The position numbers were made by a program, and so were the translations under genes. The notes below the pieces were generated by a model. It was not told where the DNA came from, did not search any database, and was given only the letters and a program-made list of their open reading frames with translations. From assembly GCF_033063295.1 (NCBI RefSeq), contig NZ_JAWJZH010000001.1:2294001-2358000 (forward strand): a stretch of 64,000 nucleotides of DNA, in the 5' to 3' direction. Positions 58,187-64,000 of the stretch are shown one piece after another; the first letter of the stretch is position 1; each line of letters begins with the position of its first letter. The DNA comes from Nitrosomonas sp. Is35. GTDB taxonomy: Bacteria; Pseudomonadota; Gammaproteobacteria; Burkholderiales; Nitrosomonadaceae.

Positions 58187-59758
58187 CTAGAGCCGAGAAA
58201 CCTTCTTTTTCTTTTTCATTGTTTCTAGCTGTACCGGCCGTTCCAATTCACTCTCCAGTCCAATCACATGCCCGGACTGATATTCCGGGTTACCTGTCGG
58301 TATGAGAATAGTGACTTTCGTTCCTTTTCCCTTCTCTCCAGATATATGAAAATTGCCCTTCAATTGCTGACAACGCTCGCGCATGCCTCGTATTCCGAAT
58401 GAATCCTGCTTTTCCATATCGATATCGGTAATACCGCGGCCATTATCAATCACTTCAAGCAAAACCAGTCCTTCTAATTCAATGAGCTTCACTTGTATCC
58501 GGGAAGCGTTGGCGTGTTTGGAAATATTTGTCAGCGCTTCCTGGAAAACACGGAAAATCGCTATCGCCAAATCCGAGTCTAACGATATTTCATCTTCTTC
58601 ACACGAAACTTTACAGGCAATGCCATTCCGGTCACTGAATTCTTTTGCTTGCCATTGAACAGCCGCTACTATGCCGCAATCCAAAATCCCCGGACGTAAA
58701 TCAAGCGAAATCCGCCGGGTGCTATCAATCACCCGATCCACAAGCGATTCGATCGATTTTGCTTTTTGTTGATAAAATTCCTGCTTTCTGGCCGTTGAAT
58801 CCATGCAGGGAAACAACTCGCATTTAATGGCGGTTAATGTGCCACCGATATCGTCATGAATTTCGCGCGCAATACGCGCACGCTCTTGTTCTTTGACTCT
58901 TTGCAAATAAGACGATAATTCCGCCAGCTGTTCGCGGGAGCGCGCGATTTCTCTCTCCGCCAGCTTATTGCGCGTAATGTTAATCATGATGCCATCCCAG
59001 AGTGTTGCATTATCCGACACTCTCCTGGGCGTCGCACGCAGGCTGATCCATTTGATATCACTATCACCTTTAACCTGAATACAGCCCTCCCAGTTCCAGG
59101 TTGATAACTGCTCTGCAGAGGTAACCATTAGCTGATGATAAGTTTTTTTGTCTTCTTGCAAGATTAATTCCGGAAACAGTTCCGGTCTATCCATCAGCAT
59201 CTGGGGCGGCAATCCCAATAATGTCTCACTGGCATCACTTACATAAGGAAAACTTGCCTGATGTTTACCCGATAATAAAAATTGAAATACCACGCCAGGA
59301 AGATTGGAGGTGATCACTTGAAAAAGCGCTTCGCTCTTCTGTAAAGCAGTTTGTGTGGTAATGAAACGCTGATAATTCTCAACTTCGTGCAAGCTGCGCC
59401 GGATTGCCGGTACCAATCGAGCCAGATTTGATTTCATCATGAAATCATAAGCACCTAAAGCCATGATATGTTCTGCTGCTTCCTCACCTACGTGACTGGA
59501 TATGATAATCAGCGGTATATCGAGCTCTTTGCTTTTTATGACTTGCAAAACTTCCTGAGCACTCAATCGAGGTAAATCATAATCCGATAGCACTACATTC
59601 CAATCCCGGGTCATCAGTGCTTCATGCAGAGCCTCAGCCGTAGTGACACACAGGCAATCGGTCTTAAAACCGCCTTGCGAAAGTATTTGCAACACCCGAT
59701 CGATATCCTTCTCGGAATCCTCGACCATCAGTATGTTCAATTTCTCTTCATTAATCAT
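58187..59758 (-). CDS. hybrid histidine kinase with N-terminal receiver, PAS and HisKA_3
   Basis: 523 residues, no membrane helix. Receiver domain at 1-125 (Asp59 in VVLSDYDLPRLSA), PAS-like sensor (about 140-265), helix-rich linker, then the NarX/LiaS-type kinase core: dimerisation domain with the phospho-His in REIHDDIGGTLTAIK near residue 302 and HATPase with NGRGI and GIRGMRER. An N-terminal receiver on a kinase is unusual and implies it integrates another phosphorelay. It is divergent from fliC, which lies about 305 bases away. Confidence 0.92.
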   Translation of the reverse strand: MINEEKLNILMVEDSEKDIDRVLQILSQGGFKTDCLCVTTAEALHEALMTRDWNVVLSDYDLPRLSAQEVLQVIKSKELDIPLIIISSHVGEEAAEHIMALGAYDFMMKSNLARLVPAIRRSLHEVENYQRFITTQTALQKSEALFQVITSNLPGVVFQFLLSGKHQASFPYVSDASETLLGLPPQMLMDRPELFPELILQEDKKTYHQLMVTSAEQLSTWNWEGCIQVKGDSDIKWISLRATPRRVSDNATLWDGIMINITRNKLAEREIARSREQLAELSSYLQRVKEQERARIAREIHDDIGGTLTAIKCELFPCMDSTARKQEFYQQKAKSIESLVDRVIDSTRRISLDLRPGILDCGIVAAVQWQAKEFSDRNGIACKVSCEEDEISLDSDLAIAIFRVFQEALTNISKHANASRIQVKLIELEGLVLLEVIDNGRGITDIDMEKQDSFGIRGMRERCQQLKGNFHISGEKGKGTKVTILIPTGNPEYQSGHVIGLESELERPVQLETMKKKKKVSRL

Positions 59759-59933
59759 CTCAGCATATTACCGGTTGAAGTCGATATAGCATATAACTTC
59801 TCTTAACTTGTCAAATTAAACAACTGAATATATTCCCAATTTTACAAGATAATTTTACGAGAGAAAATCATTTTACACCATGAATAGCTCATATTAACCA
59901 ATCAATTGGACAAAAACCATGAAAGTAAAATCC

Positions 59934-59960
59934 TAAACTTTTCAAAATGATTTCCGATAA
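59934..59960 (+). promoter_or_regulatory. sigma-28 (FliA) promoter of fliC
   Basis: TAAA (59934-59937), exactly 15 bases and TCCGATAA (59953-59960): this differs from the flagellar sigma-28 consensus TAAA-N15-GCCGATAA in one base. The start would fall near 59967, leaving a leader of about 95 bases. Confidence 0.9.
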
Positions 59961-59999
59961 CTGCAATCAACGGTGGTTACACACCCTCTTGGATTGCAG
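59961..59999 (+). ncRNA. leader stem-loop of the fliC mRNA
   Basis: CTGCAATC pairs with GATTGCAG (8 bp) around a 23-base loop, lying just downstream of the -10 element, at the 5' end of the expected transcript. A GGA in its right arm and another in the AAGGAG ribosome site suggest possible control by a CsrA-type RNA-binding protein, as known for flagellin in other bacteria; not tested here. Confidence 0.4.
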
Positions 60000-60062
60000 G
60001 GCAGCCAACGTCGTAAATGGCAATTATGCCAAAACAAATAGTTATCAAAAAGGAGAACCCAA

Positions 60063-61526
60063 ATGCCACAAATCATTAACTCTAATGTAGCCTCATTAAA
60101 TGCACAACGTAACTTAAATACATCACAAACCGCGCTGAATACATCATTGACACGTTTATCATCCGGTTTACGTATCAATAGCGCCAAAGATGATGCTGCA
60201 GGTCTGGCGATTTCGGAAAGGATGACTTCACAAATTCGCGGTTTAAACCAAGCTGTACGTAACGCGAACGATGGCATCTCTCTATCGCAAACTGCTGAAG
60301 GTGCACTTGGTGAAATTGGCAACAACTTGCAGCGTATTCGCGAACTGGCAGTACAGTCCGCCAATGCAACTAATAGTGCCAGTGATCGCGCCTCACTACA
60401 AGCTGAAGCCGCTCAATTAAGTGCTGAGGTAACCCGTGTCGCCAGTCAGACACAATTTAACGGTCTGAACTTGCTGGATGGCTCTTTCCTAAACCAAAGC
60501 TTCCAGGTCGGCGCTAATGCAAACCAAACCATTAATATTTCTTCAATCTCTGATGCACGCGCTACTGCATTAGGCAGTCATATATTGACTACCAATGGAA
60601 CTGCTGTAAATACCACAACAGCGGCTGGTGCCGATAACACAGCGGGTAATGGCGTTACGGTTGAAGCCGCTTTGGTGCTCTCCAACAATAAAGGAGCCAC
60701 GGGTAATATTGGTTACGCAGTAGGATCTGACGCAAAAGCGATAGCCGCCGCCATTAACGCTTCTGCTTCCAGCATAGGTATTACGGCAACAGCTACCAAT
60801 AGCGCAACATTAGGCAGCATCGCTTCCGCTGGTACAGTATCCTTCGATTTAAACGGTAACACTGTTTCCGCTACCGTTACTGACACCTCCGATCTAAGTG
60901 GTTTAGCTTCTGCCATAAATGGTTTGCAATCGCTAACTGGTGTTACTGCTTCATTCGCATCCCCGACCAACAAATCAGTTATTACATTGACGACAGCTGA
61001 TGGTAGAGATATAGGAATCCAGGACTTTAATAATACTGGCGCAACAAAAACAGCTAATGTAGTTGCTGGAGCCACTACAACCACATTAACAGGCGGTGCA
61101 GCAACCGATTCTACGATTGCTACGGGTACTGTTGAACTCGCTAGTGCTGGTGGTCAAATATCTGTCAGCGGTGGAAATGCTGATGTATTTGGTGCCACTT
61201 CCAGTTCTTTTAACTCTGTTGCCACGTTGGATATATCTACCGGAACCAACGCACAAACAGCAATTAAAACACTGGATGAAGCTTTAAAAGCCATCAATAG
61301 TTCACGTGGTGATTTGGGCGCAATTCAGAATCGTTTCAGTTCAACCATTGCAAACCTGCAAACAGCGTCGGAAAATCTTTCTGCTTCTCGCAGCCGGATT
61401 CAAGATGCTGACTTTGCCGCAGAATCTGCCAACCTAACACGCGGACAAATTCTGCAACAAGCAGGTGTAGCGATTCTGGCGCAAGCAAATTCACTACCCA
61501 ATAACGTTCTATCATTATTACGCTAA
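60063..61526 (+). CDS. fliC: flagellin
   Basis: 487 residues. The filament protein. The conserved N-terminal D0/D1 part (INSNVASLNAQRNLNTSQTA to LNLLDGSF) and C-terminal D1/D0 part (LDEALKAINSSRGDLGAIQN to NNVLSLLR) frame a variable Ala/Thr/Gly-rich centre (about 160-390). NNLQRIRELAVQSANATN lies where TLR5-recognised flagellins carry their contact helix. AAGGAG lies six bases upstream of the ATG; transcription is from the sigma-28 promoter. flaG and fliD follow. Confidence 0.98.
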   Translation: MPQIINSNVASLNAQRNLNTSQTALNTSLTRLSSGLRINSAKDDAAGLAISERMTSQIRGLNQAVRNANDGISLSQTAEGALGEIGNNLQRIRELAVQSANATNSASDRASLQAEAAQLSAEVTRVASQTQFNGLNLLDGSFLNQSFQVGANANQTINISSISDARATALGSHILTTNGTAVNTTTAAGADNTAGNGVTVEAALVLSNNKGATGNIGYAVGSDAKAIAAAINASASSIGITATATNSATLGSIASAGTVSFDLNGNTVSATVTDTSDLSGLASAINGLQSLTGVTASFASPTNKSVITLTTADGRDIGIQDFNNTGATKTANVVAGATTTTLTGGAATDSTIATGTVELASAGGQISVSGGNADVFGATSSSFNSVATLDISTGTNAQTAIKTLDEALKAINSSRGDLGAIQNRFSSTIANLQTASENLSASRSRIQDADFAAESANLTRGQILQQAGVAILAQANSLPNNVLSLLR

Positions 61527-61564
61527 ACAGATCGTAACAGATGATACTTCGTATTAAATAAAGC

Positions 61565-61606
61565 TGATAGAGCGCGAAATTCAAGAAATATTTCGCGTTT
61601 CTATCA
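61565..61606 (+). terminator. stem-loop between fliC and flaG
   Basis: CGCGAAAT/ATTTCGCG plus an outer TGATAGA/TCTATCA arm form a long hairpin with a small internal loop, 38 bases after fliC. Without a U-tract it may be a processing or partial terminator that keeps flagellin mRNA in excess over flaG-fliD. Confidence 0.5.
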
Positions 61607-61624
61607 ACTTTAAGGAGTTACAAC

Positions 61625-61996
61625 ATGACTATCAATCAAATAAATACTATCGGCGCACTTCCACCATCTTCGCCGCCATTATCGACATCTCGAAAATCAT
61701 CCATATCTAATGCGGATGTAACTGCATCGCCAGTTTCAACCACAGGCTCCAAAGTTAATAACAGCCCGAAATCCGAAGATCAAGTTAAACAGGCCGTCCA
61801 AAAAATTCAAGGTACTGTAGATAACTTGGCACACAACTTGCGATTTTCGATTGATGAGGATACCGGGAAAACAATTATTAAAGTAATGGATGTGCATACT
61901 GAAGAAGTTATCCGCCAGATTCCATCAGAAGAAGCTGTTGAAATAGCCCGCACCTTAGACAAAGTCCAAGGATTGTTATTCAACGGAAAAGCATAA
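61625..61996 (+). CDS. flaG: FlaG-family flagellar protein
   Basis: 123 residues. Ser/Pro/Thr-rich N-terminal half and a conserved C-terminal half: LRFSIDEDTGKTIIKVMD, then EEVIRQIPSEEAVEIARTLD, the FlaG family signature. FlaG affects filament length in other bacteria. It lies 28 bases ahead of fliD, the usual order fliC-flaG-fliD. TAAGGAG stands upstream of the ATG. Confidence 0.93.
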   Translation: MTINQINTIGALPPSSPPLSTSRKSSISNADVTASPVSTTGSKVNNSPKSEDQVKQAVQKIQGTVDNLAHNLRFSIDEDTGKTIIKVMDVHTEEVIRQIPSEEAVEIARTLDKVQGLLFNGKA

Positions 61997-62024
61997 TTAC
62001 AATCATATTGGATAGAGCCCAAAA

Positions 62025-63995
62025 ATGCTTTCATCTCCAGGAATTGGATCAGGCTTAGATGTCAATGGCATAGTCAGTCAGTTAATGAAGGCGGAAAGCC
62101 AGCCGCTTGCCGCTCTCGATGCCAAAGAAGCTAAACAGCAAACCCGGTTAACCGCTTTTGGTACCCTGAAGGGAGCATTATCGTCATTTCAAAGCAACCT
62201 TGTGGCACTGTCCGATCCGGCAAAATTTACCGCCGTAACGGCTAATTTCTCTGATACAACATTGGCCAATGCAAGCGCATCATCGTCAGCGGTCACAGGA
62301 AGTCATTCTGTAGAAATTCAGACACTCGCTCAAGCTCAAAAATTAAAATCGGCTAACTTTGCAAACACCAGCGCCACGGTCGGCAGCGGCACTTTAACGA
62401 TACAATTTGGCACATACAATAGCGGTGCATTTACACTTAATCCGGATAAAGCCGCACAGTCTATTGTCATTTCCCCAAGCAATTCATCGCTATCCGGTAT
62501 TCGCGATGCAATTAATCAAGCCAATGCGGGAGTAACCGCCAGTATAGTCAATGATGGAACAGGCAATCGCTTAGTTGTTGCGTCTCAAGATACTGGTTTA
62601 AGTAATGCTCTGAAAATAACTGCGACTGATACCGATGGGAACAATACGGATAACACCGGACTCTCCCAGCTTGTTTACGATGCATCGACTGGTGGGACGA
62701 CTAACCTGACTCAAACTATAGCTGCTAGCAATGCCACACTGGTTATCGATGGTATCTCAATCAGCAAAGCATCAAACAATATTACGGATGCTATTGAGGG
62801 TGTCACATTAAATTTATTAAAAGCAAATCCTGGCACCACATCTACCTTAAATTTATCGCGAGATACAGCGGGTATCCAGAATGTTGTGTCATCATTTGTA
62901 AAATCCTTTAATGATTTAAATAAAACGATCGTTGGTCTCTCGAAATATGATGCAGCAACAAAGCAAGCATCAATTTTAACCGGGGATTCAACAGTTAGAT
63001 CAATTCAAACACAAATACGTAATGCAATTTCCGATCCATTGACTACTGCGGGTGGGGGTTTAAGCTTATTATCAGAAACCGGCATTTCCTTTCAGTCAGA
63101 TGGAACACTTAAATTGGATTCAGCCAAGCTATCAAAAGCACTGAATGATCCAACCAAAGACATCTCAACTCTATTTGCCTCTGTTGGGAAAACCAGCGAC
63201 AGCCTCGTTTCATTTACCAGCGCTAAACCCGAAACCGTCAATGGCAAATATGCACTGAATATCAGCCAAATTGCAACACAAGGCACCGCAGTAGGCGGCA
63301 CCGCAGCAGCATTAACCATCAATACTGGGGTTAATGATTCGCTGAATCTCACCATTGATGGCGTTAATGCCAATATAACCCTTGCAGCCGGTACTTATAC
63401 AGCAACCTCTCTGGCAGCTGAGATTCAATCGAGAATTAATGGCTCGTCTGCAATTTCCTCTGCAGGAATCAAAGTAACAGTCAGTCAGTCTGCTGGAAAT
63501 CTAGCTATTACCTCGGATCGTTATGGCTCCGCCTCAACCGTATCCATAACGGGTGGAAATGGTAAATCGGATCTATTCGGCACACCCGTTGAAACTGCGG
63601 GAGTAAACGTAGCCGGCACGATAAATGGCATCACGGCAACAGGTTCTGGTCAAACTCTAACTGGCGCCGCTGATAGCAGCGGGCTCATACTCAAAATAAC
63701 TGGAGGTGGCACAGGTGCAAGAGGGGATATAGATTTCGCACATGGTTTTGCAGCGAAATTGAATAAATTGGTGGGAGGAATGCTAAACGGCCAACTTCTT
63801 GACAGCCGCATAGATGGTATAAATTCATCTATCAAAGATATAGGCACACAACGAGAAACTCTAACTCAGCGTCTTGCTGACACAGAAAAACGAATACGCG
63901 CTCAATTTACCGCATTGGATACAACCATTGCCAGCATGACGCAAACCAGCAATTTTTTACAACAGCAATTATCAAGATTACCAAAATCAGAATAA
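62025..63995 (+). CDS. fliD: flagellar hook-associated protein 2 (filament cap)
   Basis: 656 residues. The N-terminal SSPGIGSGLDVNGIVSQLMK and AESQPLAALDAKEAKQQTRL segment is the FliD start; a second conserved region follows in the D2/D3 domains, and the C-terminus (LADTEKRIRAQFTALDTTIASM, ending LQQQLSRLPK) is the usual cap-binding helix. It forms the filament cap that folds in flagellin. The stop is five bases before the window edge, so the gene is complete; fliS/fliT would be expected next. Confidence 0.97.
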   Translation: MLSSPGIGSGLDVNGIVSQLMKAESQPLAALDAKEAKQQTRLTAFGTLKGALSSFQSNLVALSDPAKFTAVTANFSDTTLANASASSSAVTGSHSVEIQTLAQAQKLKSANFANTSATVGSGTLTIQFGTYNSGAFTLNPDKAAQSIVISPSNSSLSGIRDAINQANAGVTASIVNDGTGNRLVVASQDTGLSNALKITATDTDGNNTDNTGLSQLVYDASTGGTTNLTQTIAASNATLVIDGISISKASNNITDAIEGVTLNLLKANPGTTSTLNLSRDTAGIQNVVSSFVKSFNDLNKTIVGLSKYDAATKQASILTGDSTVRSIQTQIRNAISDPLTTAGGGLSLLSETGISFQSDGTLKLDSAKLSKALNDPTKDISTLFASVGKTSDSLVSFTSAKPETVNGKYALNISQIATQGTAVGGTAAALTINTGVNDSLNLTIDGVNANITLAAGTYTATSLAAEIQSRINGSSAISSAGIKVTVSQSAGNLAITSDRYGSASTVSITGGNGKSDLFGTPVETAGVNVAGTINGITATGSGQTLTGAADSSGLILKITGGGTGARGDIDFAHGFAAKLNKLVGGMLNGQLLDSRIDGINSSIKDIGTQRETLTQRLADTEKRIRAQFTALDTTIASMTQTSNFLQQQLSRLPKSE

Positions 63996-64000
63996 CTAGT

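Overview
The window looks like a chromosomal segment from a betaproteobacterium, most likely an ammonia oxidiser of the Nitrosomonas type (Nitrosomonadaceae). This is inferred from gene order and content, not from a search: leuS-lptE-holA, aroQ-accB-accC-prmA-DUF3426, two PEP-CTERM proteins, a hopanoid-type RND transporter, cobalamin-dependent metH, and E. coli-class chemoreceptors with cheD-cheB-cheR. No rRNA, CRISPR array or replication origin was seen; there is one tRNA.

Layout. 1-7.6 kb: a tight two-gene operon for very large soluble proteins of unknown function (1876 and 635 residues). 7.8-11 kb: an orphan FecR-domain membrane protein, a PEP-CTERM surface protein and a SPOR-tailed D,D-carboxypeptidase. 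11.5-16.8 kb: two tandem cheW-mcp units. 16.9-33.4 kb: mostly housekeeping genes (glyoxalase-fold protein, M48 lipoprotein protease, dodecin, leuS, lptE, holA, a 59-residue lipoprotein, a second PEP-CTERM protein, metH, a DUF3426 protein, prmA, accC, accB, aroQ), plus what looks like the 5' stub of a lost TIR-domain gene. 33.4-38.2 kb: a decaying accessory patch beginning at tRNA-Thr(CGT), with a methyltransferase, a membrane-anchored gene cut by one IS and displaced from its upstream region by another, two broken toxin-antitoxin remnants, a surviving Xre antitoxin and a small membrane protein behind phased repeats. 38.7-46.1 kb: envelope and transport genes (amino acid permease, HpnN-like RND protein, DedA, TauE/SafE family, DUF4389, NlpC/P60 lipoprotein). 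46.2-59.8 kb: one long minus-strand signalling block (cheB, cheD, cheR, cheW, cheA, cheY, a CheZ-like protein, an EAL-HDOD protein, two diguanylate cyclases, and a NarL-type regulator with a REC-PAS histidine kinase). 60-64 kb: fliC, flaG and fliD on the plus strand behind a near-consensus sigma-28 promoter.

How it fits together. The receptors at 11-16 kb signal through CheW to CheA and CheY; CheB, CheD and CheR set receptor modification. Both receptors end in a WxxF pentapeptide that probably tethers CheR and CheB, and the CheZ-like protein ends in a similar acidic-aromatic tail. Next to the che genes are two apparently active, product-inhibitable diguanylate cyclases and a degenerate EAL-HDOD protein, so c-di-GMP and motility control are physically linked. 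The cheW copy at 16 kb and the one at 49 kb share about 430 bp with only a few differences, which points to recent gene conversion.

Start codons were re-chosen where a ribosome binding site decides the matter. The IS boundaries, target duplications, the reconstructed interrupted gene and the minus-one frameshift transposase were read base by base. Functional names rest on recognised motifs; no database search was made.
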